Source of the DNA: a virus | Length of the DNA stretch: 24,951 nt | IMG/VR virus record: IMGVR_UViG_3300042475_000045 | Span: 1-24,951 of that record | Strand: one strand, 5' to 3' | Shown here: positions 1 through 6,159 of the stretch, piece by piece | How the letters are laid out: each line of letters begins with the position of its first letter | Position numbering within the stretch: position 1 is the first letter of the stretch | Program-made: the position numbers and the translations under genes | Notes under the pieces: generated by a model | Seen by the model: the letters and a program-made list of their open reading frames with translations, nothing else | Databases searched by the model: none | What the model was told of the DNA's origin: nothing

Positions 1-358
1 CGTTTACATTTATAACCGCTGAGCCCGATGTGGTGTCAAAGGGGTTAGTCAACGTTACGGGAGATTCAGTGTACGAACGCAACGGCGTAATGTCGTTATA
101 TCCACCGCCGGATTCAATATAGAACTTTAAGTTAGTGCCAACACCAATAAGGCTTAAGTTAGAAAGCGTAACCCAATTCCATAATGAACGGCAAATACCT
201 AGAAATATGGCCGAGGAAATACGCTGCCAGCCGCCAATAACTTCTGGATTACCCTGACGGAAACGGATTTTGTCGCACTCATACCAACCACCCTCAGTTG
301 TGTATCGAGTGTTCTCCCGGTTGACGCCCGGCTTAAACAGTATTTTTTGTAATGGCAT
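1..358 (-). CDS. Conserved phage tail protein, N-terminal part (3' end beyond window)
   Basis: The frame is open from an ATG at 358 to the left edge, about 119 codons with no stop, so this is the beginning of a larger gene. The start is supported by AAAGGTAG just upstream and by the holin gene ending 9 nt before. The protein begins MPLQKILFKPGVNRENTRY, followed by GGWYECDKIRFRQG and then a Trp/Gly-rich beta-like stretch (IGGWQRIS, SLWNWVTL, GVGTNLKFYIE). From memory, this N-terminus is conserved in many environmental podovirus-like phages. There it belongs to a large virion protein that may be a tail hub or DNA-stabilisation component comparable to P22 gp10 or T7 gp12; that role is inferred. 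No catalytic motif is visible in the part present. Confidence 0.75.
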   Translation of the reverse strand, partial: MPLQKILFKPGVNRENTRYTTEGGWYECDKIRFRQGNPEVIGGWQRISSAIFLGICRSLWNWVTLSNLSLIGVGTNLKFYIESGGGYNDITPLRSYTESPVTLTNPFDTTSGSAVINVN

Positions 359-367
359 GGGCTACCT

Positions 368-805
368 TTATTTACTGGCAACGCCTTTGGTCTTCTCAAA
401 AGAACGCATACCGGCAATGCCCAAGATGCCTGATAATATCACCCATAGCTGGTCTGCGTCTAGTACTGGCGGAGGATCCATACCCACTGGAACCCAGCCC
501 ATAGCCTGCAAGTATTTCCATGCCCATTGAAATAGTGGATACAGCAGAAACTGATACCCCATAGCAGCTACACCGATCCAACCGATGGCAGGACGCCAGC
601 CGCTGACAAACACGCTACTGGACGCCGCTTCAATTTTGTTGACTTCAATCTGGGCTAAGTCTGTAGCTTGGTCAATCCGTTTCTCTTCAAGATCAAGCTT
701 ACGTTGCTCAATCTCCATCTCCATCTTTTCTTTGTCGGTGGTAATCAGGTCGCCAGCAACCTTACCCACGGCTTCAATGATTGATCCAACGGCAAGCAAG
801 CTCAT
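368..805 (-). CDS. Holin, three-transmembrane (GTA/Holin_3TMs-like) family
   Basis: 145 aa. Residues 1-22 form a short hydrophobic helix. Residues 23-60 are a highly charged, probably coiled-coil segment. The conserved-looking VSGWRPAIGW motif (67-76) opens a hydrophobic span at about 72-95, and a last hydrophobic helix lies at about 119-133 before a basic tail. This charge pattern and the SGWRP motif fit the 3-TM holins found beside endolysins in phages and gene transfer agents. Such holins permeabilise the inner membrane so the endolysin can reach the cell wall. The ATG overlaps the endolysin stop codon (ATGA, 4 nt), which suggests coupled translation. The family call is from memory of the motif, not a search. 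Confidence 0.85.
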   Translation of the reverse strand: MSLLAVGSIIEAVGKVAGDLITTDKEKMEMEIEQRKLDLEEKRIDQATDLAQIEVNKIEAASSSVFVSGWRPAIGWIGVAAMGYQFLLYPLFQWAWKYLQAMGWVPVGMDPPPVLDADQLWVILSGILGIAGMRSFEKTKGVASK

Positions 806-1317
806 GCTAGACCTTTCAGTGTGCGGTTAATCCAGCCCTTGAGGAACTTAACCTGCACGGGATTTTTGTTGCATATCTCAACGTAACGGGCAATCTTTGC
901 CAAAGCATAGGACTCTTTGAACCGTTGGCCGTCCGTGATCTGGTTAAGTTTCTCAATAGTTTTAGCACCGATACCGCCATCAGGAGTAGCGCCAATCACC
1001 AACTGAGCCAGCTTTACGGCCATACCCATGCCTGCGTTTACACCAAAGTTGAAGATGCTATTGGCTACGTCTTGGTTAGAAATCTCATTACCCCGCATCT
1101 TGTCCCAGAACTCAACTCGGTAAAACTCACGCACCATAGGCGTAAGGGAGCCACCAAACTCCTTCTTGTCTACCAAAGACCAGCCATTCCACTGAGGGTT
1201 CTTGTTCCTAGCAATACCAGCATAGGTCATACCGCCCGTGTCGCCGGGTACTTCATGAAGAACGTAGCCACCCTCGTCTTTAATCATCTGTTCAAAAGCT
1301 GGTTCAAACTGAGCCAT
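802..1317 (-). CDS. Endolysin, GH108-type N-acetylmuramidase
   Basis: 171 aa. The N-terminal half has the glycoside hydrolase 108 signature: KDEGGYV with the presumed catalytic Glu at residue 15, then GDTGGMTYAGI (25-35). FGVNAG follows at 91-96. The C-terminal part (about 108-167) has TPDGGIGAKTIEKLN and FLKGWINRTL, matching the small helical peptidoglycan-binding domain (PG_binding_3) usual in this family. Length is normal for the family. It cleaves the glycan backbone of peptidoglycan at lysis. No signal peptide is visible, so export should depend on the holin encoded immediately downstream. The start ATG shares one base with the stop of the preceding gene (TAATG), with GAGGTAAC as Shine-Dalgarno. 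Confidence 0.93.
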   Translation of the reverse strand: MAQFEPAFEQMIKDEGGYVLHEVPGDTGGMTYAGIARNKNPQWNGWSLVDKKEFGGSLTPMVREFYRVEFWDKMRGNEISNQDVANSIFNFGVNAGMGMAVKLAQLVIGATPDGGIGAKTIEKLNQITDGQRFKESYALAKIARYVEICNKNPVQVKFLKGWINRTLKGLA

Positions 1318-1934
1318 TAGTTACCTCGTTTAGTTAGCATGGTTGCTGAAATCTCCATCATTGAAATGATGTGTTCTAAGTTGTCAGGTTGACTAGACCA
1401 TCCTGCCGTAATCTGTCCTATGAACCGACTGCGATCTGGGGGTACAGATATTCGGCAGGTATAACCAACTCCTTGCGCTATGTACCAAATGCCCAATTCA
1501 CTTTGTGGGCGTAGGTACTGACTGCAAGGTACATCCCCCGCCATTAGCTTTACAACATCATTGTTGTTTGCGTGGTTGGCTGTAAACAGACCAACATCCA
1601 AGCCTTCTAACTCTTTACTGCGACCATCTTTTGTGTACAGCCTATACAAAATACGAGTGCCCAATATTGGGTTGACTTTGAAGATGGCCACAAACTTAGC
1701 GTCTGTTTGTTTAAACAACACAGAGGCCGCATCGTCAACTCGCTCTTCGTGGATGCTTGGCATCCTCTTCTGCTCTTGGTACGCAGAGATTAAGAACGAT
1801 TGATTTTGCCAAAACATGTACCCAACAAAAGCCACAACCCCCATGACAAGGATTGCGAATAACTTGAACGGGCTATCTACATAACCCAGCACCTTGTCTA
1901 GCGTCGAATTAGGGTTTAATTTTTCTTCACTCAC
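1317..1934 (-). CDS. Membrane-anchored lysis-cassette protein of unknown function
   Basis: 205 aa with a GTG start. Residues 1-22 are polar and 23-42 form a single transmembrane helix. The remaining ~160 residues are mixed alpha/beta and would probably face the periplasm. Cys137 (DVPCSQY) and Cys160 (YTCRISVP) could form a disulphide there. The C-terminal half (FVAIFKVNP, GTRILYRLYTKDGR, FIGQITAGW) reads like a sensor fold of the PAS/GAF/dCACHE kind, a weak impression only. The gene sits directly upstream of the endolysin and shares one base with it. I do not recognise a named family. A regulator of lysis timing, a spanin-like factor or a superinfection function are all possible and unproven. 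Confidence 0.8.
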   Translation of the reverse strand: MSEEKLNPNSTLDKVLGYVDSPFKLFAILVMGVVAFVGYMFWQNQSFLISAYQEQKRMPSIHEERVDDAASVLFKQTDAKFVAIFKVNPILGTRILYRLYTKDGRSKELEGLDVGLFTANHANNNDVVKLMAGDVPCSQYLRPQSELGIWYIAQGVGYTCRISVPPDRSRFIGQITAGWSSQPDNLEHIISMMEISATMLTKRGN

Positions 1935-1937
1935 AAA

Positions 1938-2036
1938 CTAGCCCCATATCCCGCCCCATGCAATCATATACGTGCCAAAGACAACAAAAGCCACAATACA
2001 GACTGCGGCAATGATTGCTTCAGCCCAGTCTTTCAT
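1938..2036 (-). CDS. 32-aa single-TM peptide, candidate small lysis protein
   Basis: A short ORF with an ATG at 2036 and TAG at 1938-1940. It encodes a polar N-terminus (MKDWAEA), a hydrophobic helix of about 20 residues (IIAAVCIVAFVVFGTYMIAW) and a short Gly-rich end. It fills the gap between the 18-codon ORF and the GTG of the 205-aa membrane protein exactly, leaving almost no non-coding DNA. Position in the lysis cassette and single-helix composition suggest a holin/antiholin-type or accessory membrane peptide; this is inference. No strong Shine-Dalgarno is visible, and coupling to the upstream stop (TGATAAACCATG) is possible. Confidence 0.6.
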   Translation of the reverse strand: MKDWAEAIIAAVCIVAFVVFGTYMIAWGGIWG

Positions 2037-2042
2037 GGTTTA

Positions 2043-2099
2043 TCAGGCGTACCACTCAATGACGACACCGCCATCTGCTAATACTTTTGCGCTAGTCAT
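2043..2099 (-). CDS. 18-aa mini-ORF (possible micropeptide or remnant)
   Basis: An ATG at 2099 opens 18 codons ending in TGA at 2043-2045; the peptide ends in GGVVIEWYA. It overlaps the end of the preceding gene by the octamer ATGACTAG, the same octamer and geometry seen at the 22596-22603 junction between two larger genes. That arrangement and the absence of alternative coding in this gap argue for translation. The length makes it weak: it may be a decayed 3' piece of a tail-fibre assembly gene. No function proposed. Confidence 0.35.
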   Translation of the reverse strand: MTSAKVLADGGVVIEWYA

Positions 2100-2457
2100 T
2101 TAAACTTTCCCATTCAGTTTGCAATGCTGCTATCTGTGCAGCTAATAAATCTTTTCTTGCTTGCAATGCAACAGCTTTGTCTTCTTCAATCTTAGCAATT
2201 TTCTCTGCTGACATAGGTATAACAGCCTTAGAAGAAATAACAACCTTACGTTCTGTATCAATTGTTAGAGTTTCTTCTCCATACTCTTCATATGTTCCTA
2301 GAGATTGAGACTGATCTTCTTCAACATACCAAGCGCAATCTTGAACTTCTAAGGCAGGGTCTGTCCATGAAAGGTCTTGTAAAGAAGAAAGTTGAAGACC
2401 TACTAAAAATGTAGGTAGTGCTTCTCTTGATGCTGTGTTATTTTGAATTTTTATCAT
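2092..2457 (-). CDS. Tail-fibre-linked accessory protein, unknown function
   Basis: 121 aa. The N-terminal two-thirds are acidic and beta-like (SWTDPALEVQDCAWYVEEDQ). The last ~45 residues form an Ala/Glu/Lys-rich helix likely to be coiled coil (MSAEKIAKIEEDKAV onward). It overlaps the stop of the glycine-rich adhesin gene by ATGA. A small protein with a C-terminal helix directly after a fibre gene is the usual place and shape for a tail-fibre assembly chaperone, but I see no diagnostic motif. It differs from the 138-aa assembly-type protein at 5743-6159, which has a recognisable C-terminal motif. Confidence 0.72.
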   Translation of the reverse strand: MIKIQNNTASREALPTFLVGLQLSSLQDLSWTDPALEVQDCAWYVEEDQSQSLGTYEEYGEETLTIDTERKVVISSKAVIPMSAEKIAKIEEDKAVALQARKDLLAAQIAALQTEWESLND

Positions 2458-3272
2458 GGTGTGTTTACGTCAGTTGATGGGAATAAACGAGTTGTTCCGG
2501 GCCAGATGATGCGGACTGCGCCAGAACCGCCTGATCCAACGATAGGAGAGTCAGCTCTACTAGCCCCACCTCCACCAAATAAAGGTTCGTATGACTCACT
2601 CCGACCTGTCGATGTGTCTGAACTTCCACCATTTCTTCCGCCAGAACCGCCACCACCCCCAGTACCGCCAGCAGAACCGCCAGCGCCATTTGAACCTTGA
2701 CCAAATAAACCTACACCACCGCCACCTCCGCCTGGGCCACCACCGCCACCTCCGCCTCCGCCAGACCCATTTGTGCCCGCAGTTGGGCCAGTTGCACTTC
2801 CGCCAGCACCGCCATTTCCAGAGTAACCTCCAGCACCACCTCCGCCTGAAGTGCCCGCTGCTGCACCTCTAAGCCCACCATTACCACCACCCGTATACGT
2901 TCCACTAGGCACACCACCAGTTGTACCACCTCCTCCTGCTACGGCAGAAAATGCCGAACTACTAGCAGAAGGTTCTGTTCCTCCGTTTGATAGAATGAAT
3001 CCACCGTTTCCAACAACGATTGTGTAACCGACTCCGGGGGTAACGGGAACATTGTTTCTATACGCTAGTGCTCCCCCCGAGCTATTGCTTCCCGGTTCTC
3101 CGCCGCCACCAACGCAAACTACGCTGACAGAAGTTACTCCAACGGGGCATTTCCATGTATATGTTCCGGATATGGCGTAAACTGATTCACCTCTAGGCGA
3201 GGCTCTACGAGGCAAACCGCCAAGCCCGTTACCTACGGTTGGGGCGTTATACATTCCATAGGGATAAGGCAT
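2454..3272 (-). CDS. Glycine-rich adhesin/tail-fibre protein, copy 1
   Basis: 272 aa. Residues ~29-75 form a beta module (ISGTYTWKCPVGVTSVSVV, then ALAYRNNVPVTPG). About 170 residues of low-complexity Gly runs (GGGGGGGGG, GGAGG, GGTGG) follow. A conserved end reads AVRIIWPGTTR then FPSTDVNTP. Long poly-Gly segments bounded by beta strands occur in receptor-binding adhesins such as T-even gp38, where they pack as polyglycine type II helices. A receptor-binding role is therefore plausible. It is a paralogue of the 318-aa gene at 4273-5229, with both ends conserved and the Gly-rich centre divergent. Shine-Dalgarno is TAGGAG. Proline-rich frames on the opposite strand are shadows of the Gly codons. 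Confidence 0.85.
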   Translation of the reverse strand: MPYPYGMYNAPTVGNGLGGLPRRASPRGESVYAISGTYTWKCPVGVTSVSVVCVGGGGEPGSNSSGGALAYRNNVPVTPGVGYTIVVGNGGFILSNGGTEPSASSSAFSAVAGGGGTTGGVPSGTYTGGGNGGLRGAAAGTSGGGGAGGYSGNGGAGGSATGPTAGTNGSGGGGGGGGGPGGGGGGVGLFGQGSNGAGGSAGGTGGGGGSGGRNGGSSDTSTGRSESYEPLFGGGGASRADSPIVGSGGSGAVRIIWPGTTRLFPSTDVNTP

Positions 3273-3284
3273 CCGAAGCTCCTA

Positions 3285-3698
3285 TTAGAAATCTGTGTAT
3301 TCAGCAGAGAACACAATGCCGCTAGCCAACGCAACTTGAGCGCCAACGTACACTTGATCACCAGCTTTTAAACGCAACGGCGTTGTTTCAGAATAGTTTG
3401 TAAAAGATGTTTCTGGCACTGCTGTTGTAGTAGCCATTGTGTAAGCGGCCATTAACTCAGAATCTTTAATACGCTTAGTTGTACCCGTATCACTACTGAT
3501 CCAAATTACCAAGCTGGTTGCAGCAACAGTTGCACGGGGCATGGCCCACAGACGGGTTAAGATTGCACCGTTTACACCGGCAGTCAACAACAAAACCGTG
3601 TTGGCTGGAGCGTCAGCAGTCACTGTTGCAACCGCTGTACATACAGCAGAAGCTGTTTGGGGTGTCTGTGCAAACGGTGCGGTAAAAGTATTTGCCAT
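3285..3698 (-). CDS. Conserved phage structural protein (137 aa)
   Basis: 137 aa, predicted mostly beta, starting MANTFTAPFAQTPQTASAVC. Further segments are NTVLLLTAGVNGAILTRLWA, DSELMAAYTMATTTAVPET and a C-terminal AGDQVYVGAQVAL. From memory, this is a recurrent small protein in podovirus-like environmental phages, found among tail-fibre or decoration genes. No enzymatic residues stand out. The preceding gene's stop is fused to the Shine-Dalgarno (TAAGGACTAAATCATG). Lying between fibre-type genes, it is probably a virion surface or fibre-associated subunit; this is inferred from context. Confidence 0.8.
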   Translation of the reverse strand: MANTFTAPFAQTPQTASAVCTAVATVTADAPANTVLLLTAGVNGAILTRLWAMPRATVAATSLVIWISSDTGTTKRIKDSELMAAYTMATTTAVPETSFTNYSETTPLRLKAGDQVYVGAQVALASGIVFSAEYTDF

Positions 3699-3708
3699 GA
3701 TTTAGTCC

Positions 3709-3999
3709 TTAGAAGTAAAGTGAAACAGCCTGCACCTGTGCAAGCGCCGTGTTATCAGAAAAAGGTGTAGCCGCTATGGTAGTCCAAGTAGGAGCCGCAG
3801 CAGAACCAGCGGATGTTAATACTTGACCGGCTGTACCAGTCGAGTTACCTGATCCTACACCAATAGCAAGTGTCGTATTAAGCGATAGGCCGGTAGTGCC
3901 GTTGGATTGCAGTGCCAAAACACCAGAGGTGTCGGCTGTCGATTTCAGGCCGGATGAACCGGATACTACGCCGTTATCGGCGTTGAGCGAGGATGCCAT
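3709..3999 (-). CDS. Short tail-fibre-like protein, N-terminal module only
   Basis: 96 aa. Residues 24-53 (TSGVLALQSNGTTGLSLN, then AIGVGSGNS) resemble the N-terminal half of the 191-aa fibre protein at 8291-8866 (DGTLQFQVNGTTASVTLN, AIGVGSSPS). The linker GTAGQVLTSAGS(x)APTW (55-72) recurs in three other fibre genes of this window. The C-terminal domain those paralogues carry (LTNPTI...GQNY) is replaced by about 20 residues ending QVQAVSLYF. It is therefore a truncated or minimal version of the same architecture. Translated after AGGAG upstream of the ATG. Confidence 0.72.
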   Translation of the reverse strand: MASSLNADNGVVSGSSGLKSTADTSGVLALQSNGTTGLSLNTTLAIGVGSGNSTGTAGQVLTSAGSAAAPTWTTIAATPFSDNTALAQVQAVSLYF

Positions 4000-4002
4000 G
4001 TG

Positions 4003-4263
4003 TTACTCCTGTACTGTCTTTACGACGATTTCCCACTGCTGCACAGCCGTTACGCCGTTTACACGTGGTGGTAATTCTTTTGCTTCCTGTGTTTCAGGAT
4101 CATATTCTGGTGGGTCTGAATGAACAAACCGAGCATAACCAAAATGCGCCAATACTGCATCACTTGGTGGGTATGAGAATGAAGTGTCTGGATGTGCCGC
4201 TGTCAGGAAATGCTCTGCCAAAGGCCACTGAACTGGAACACCGTCTTTAAGTTGGACAATCAT
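4003..4263 (-). CDS. Small tail-fibre accessory protein (assembly-type N-domain)
   Basis: 86 aa beginning MIVQLKDGVPVQWPLAEHFL. Pro-rich segments include HPDTSFSYPP and SDPPEYDPETQ. The end is an aromatic strand QQWEIVVKTV. The composition resembles the N-terminal region of tail-fibre assembly proteins encoded next to fibres, without their usual C-terminal helical domain. It sits between a glycine-rich adhesin and the 96-aa fibre fragment. TAAGGAATACACATG couples it to the preceding stop codon. Function as a fibre chaperone or cap is inference from position and resemblance. Confidence 0.72.
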   Translation of the reverse strand: MIVQLKDGVPVQWPLAEHFLTAAHPDTSFSYPPSDAVLAHFGYARFVHSDPPEYDPETQEAKELPPRVNGVTAVQQWEIVVKTVQE

Positions 4264-4272
4264 GTGTATTCC

Positions 4273-5229
4273 TTATGGTGTGCTTACGTCTGTAGATGGG
4301 AATGTGCGAGTTGTGCCGGGCCAGATGATGCGGACTACTCCGTCGCCACCAGCACCGCCAGCGTAGCCGTAACCGTTAATCCCTCGACTGCCTCCTGCGC
4401 CGCCACCACCACCAAATTGACCGCCCGACCCGAAACCAATTGTGTATCGGGAGTTATCTACATCATTGAAGATGATTCTTGCGTTATCGCCTGCTTGCCC
4501 GCCAGACCCAGCACCGCCTCCGTTTCTTGAGGTCCCTGCCGCTCCATTAGAGCCTGAACCAAGAATACCTACGCCCCCACCCCCGCCAGAACCTACTTCA
4601 TACGCTGCCAACAACGCTGAACCACCGCCACCCGCGCCGCCACTTCCGGCGGTTGCTGCTGCTGCGCTGGTGTTGTAAGAAGCGCCAGCCCCACCATTAC
4701 CTGAATAACCCCCCGCGCCGCCGCCACCGCCGCCGTAATAAAAATAATGGGTGTACCCACCGGCCCCACCATTACCTCCTCCATCGCCCGTGTACGTGCC
4801 GCCCGCCCCTCCGGGCGCGGAATCAGCGCCGCCTAAATACGTCCCACCAGCGCCCCCGTTTGCATTAACTGTCCCTGTCCCGGCAAAGTAACTTTGAGTG
4901 CCGTTTTCACCTGCCTGTCCAGCCGCATAGGAGCTACTCGCCGCGTACGACCCATAGCCTCCTCGACCCCCTGCACCAACAACAACGGTGTATGAAGCGC
5001 CCGGAGTGACACTAACGTTATTGTTGTAGGCCAAAGCGCCACCGCCGCCGCCACCGGCCTTTTCAAAACCGTTTGATTGTCCGCCACCGCCGCCACCCCC
5101 TCCAACGCAAACGACGCTGACGGAAGTCACACCCGGCGGGCATACCCATGTGTAGGTTCCCGGAATTGCATAAGTTGATTCGGCTCTTGGCACTTCTGTT
5201 ACTCCTACTGCTTTACCTGCTCCAAACAT
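4273..5229 (-). CDS. Glycine-rich adhesin/tail-fibre protein, copy 2
   Basis: 318 aa. An N-terminal beta module (AIPGTYTWVCPPGVTSVSVV, residues ~21-40) matches copy 1 at 2454-3272 almost residue for residue. The next ~230 residues are Gly runs mixed with Tyr/Ser/Asn (GGGGGGGG, GGAGGYSGNGGAG). The C-terminus (VVRIIWPGTTRTFPSTDVSTP) again matches copy 1. Nucleotide identity is also obvious at both ends. Likely part of the receptor-binding apparatus, with the Gly-rich core as a stacked polyglycine II-like body as known from T-even gp38 adhesins; this is inference. TAAGGAGATGTTATG fuses the preceding stop and the ribosome site. Confidence 0.85.
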   Translation of the reverse strand: MFGAGKAVGVTEVPRAESTYAIPGTYTWVCPPGVTSVSVVCVGGGGGGGGQSNGFEKAGGGGGGALAYNNNVSVTPGASYTVVVGAGGRGGYGSYAASSSYAAGQAGENGTQSYFAGTGTVNANGGAGGTYLGGADSAPGGAGGTYTGDGGGNGGAGGYTHYFYYGGGGGGAGGYSGNGGAGASYNTSAAAATAGSGGAGGGGSALLAAYEVGSGGGGGVGILGSGSNGAAGTSRNGGGAGSGGQAGDNARIIFNDVDNSRYTIGFGSGGQFGGGGGAGGSRGINGYGYAGGAGGDGVVRIIWPGTTRTFPSTDVSTP

Positions 5230-5238
5230 AACATCTCC

Positions 5239-5739
5239 TTATGGCGTGTAGTTCTGGCCAGCGACAACGCCGTACCAGTTTGTGCCATCAGAGAAGAACG
5301 AAAAAATATCCATACGACTAGCTGTTGCCGTCAGTGTGGGCGCTGTGCCACCTGCCCATTTCACTGTAGACCAAGTGACCGTATAACCGCCCGCACCAGT
5401 GCGCAGGTACATGATAAAACTTCTACCCGCAGCGGCTGTTGGCATCGTGATTGTGCAGATACCAGTCAATGTCAGATTCTGCACACTACCATTTGCCAGA
5501 GTGAGCGTGATCGCTGTGCTGGTGTTAGCCGTGTATGTCTCTTCAGTATAGCCGTCGTTGATCGTTGGGTTGGTCAGTGTTGGCGTTGCAATAGTGGTAG
5601 ACCATGTAGGCGCAGAAGAGCCAGCAGAAGTCAGAACCTGACCAGACGTACCCGCAGATGTGTTTACGTAAGTTGTCCCGTCGCCATACGTTACGCCGCC
5701 CGCCGTGGGTGTGTTGTCGCCTGTGATTACTACTGCCAT
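5239..5739 (-). CDS. Tail-fibre/receptor-binding-like protein (166 aa)
   Basis: 166 aa. A short N-terminus carries GDGTTYVNTSAG, then the shared linker GTSGQVLTSAGSSAPTW (29-46). A C-terminal beta domain of ~115 residues (TLTNPTINDGYTEETYTAN ... GTNWYGVVAGQNYTP) follows. That domain is clearly homologous to the C-terminal domain of the 191-aa protein at 8291-8866. The repeated TAITLTLANG and TVTWSTVKW strands suggest a trimeric beta-structured fibre tip of the type that ends with a WYG.VAGQNY strand. It lies between an assembly-type gene and a glycine-rich adhesin. Role in host attachment is inferred. Confidence 0.8.
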   Translation of the reverse strand: MAVVITGDNTPTAGGVTYGDGTTYVNTSAGTSGQVLTSAGSSAPTWSTTIATPTLTNPTINDGYTEETYTANTSTAITLTLANGSVQNLTLTGICTITMPTAAAGRSFIMYLRTGAGGYTVTWSTVKWAGGTAPTLTATASRMDIFSFFSDGTNWYGVVAGQNYTP

Positions 5740-5742
5740 GTT

Positions 5743-6159
5743 TTACTCCGGTTTGGTGGGCCACTGAACGTCCCAAGGGAACCCTGTCTGGGTGGGGACA
5801 TCACGAAGAGCCTGACGATATGTAGTGTACTTTGCAGAGACGGAATCGGCAATGTCTTTGCCCTGTGTCCAGTCAGTTTCGGCAATTAAACGGTCGCGTT
5901 CTGAACGTACCTGACCTGTTTTTTCTGCATCGGGAATGGCTTCTACAGTGAATACACGGTTAACCTGCTTGCCGTCAAACACATACTGTGGCCCGGCAAT
6001 ACGTTGCCGCTCTGTGTGGCTAGGCTCATCACCTACGATTTGGTACAGACCAAATGGCTCTAACTTTGTCGCGCCAGCAGGGATGCTGGTGTTGCCTACC
6101 GTTGTTGGCAAGGTTACGTTGTAGCGAGTAATTTCGCCGTTTTCAATGAGTGCGTACAT
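5743..6159 (-). CDS. Tail-fibre assembly/chaperone-type protein
   Basis: 138 aa. The N-terminal half is beta-rich (MYALIENGEITRYNVTLPT, FGLYQIVGDE). The C-terminal ~50 residues carry the pattern RDRLIAETDWTQGKDI...YRQALRDVPTQTGFPWDVQWP. I associate this R-L-x-x-x-DW-T-Q ... YRQALRDvP ... FP..v.WP motif with tail-fibre assembly and tail chaperone proteins encoded beside fibres in many phages. The start ATG shares a base with the LamG gene's stop (TAATG), preceded by GGAGGAC. Such proteins are needed for folding or trimerisation of the adjacent fibre, here most plausibly the three-domain LamG protein just upstream. That client assignment is inference. Confidence 0.82.
   Translation of the reverse strand: MYALIENGEITRYNVTLPTTVGNTSIPAGATKLEPFGLYQIVGDEPSHTERQRIAGPQYVFDGKQVNRVFTVEAIPDAEKTGQVRSERDRLIAETDWTQGKDIADSVSAKYTTYRQALRDVPTQTGFPWDVQWPTKPE

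Noticed and set aside
2443-2872. Proline- and histidine-rich plus-strand frames opposite the glycine-rich adhesin
   Set aside because: GGN repeats on the minus strand automatically give CCN (Pro) or CAC/CGC-rich frames on the other; no ribosome site or conserved domain.
2454-5229. Glycine-rich tracts as a CRISPR-like or non-coding tandem repeat array
   Set aside because: The frame is open throughout, the units are irregular in length, and no spacers or fixed repeat length are seen; this is coding low complexity.
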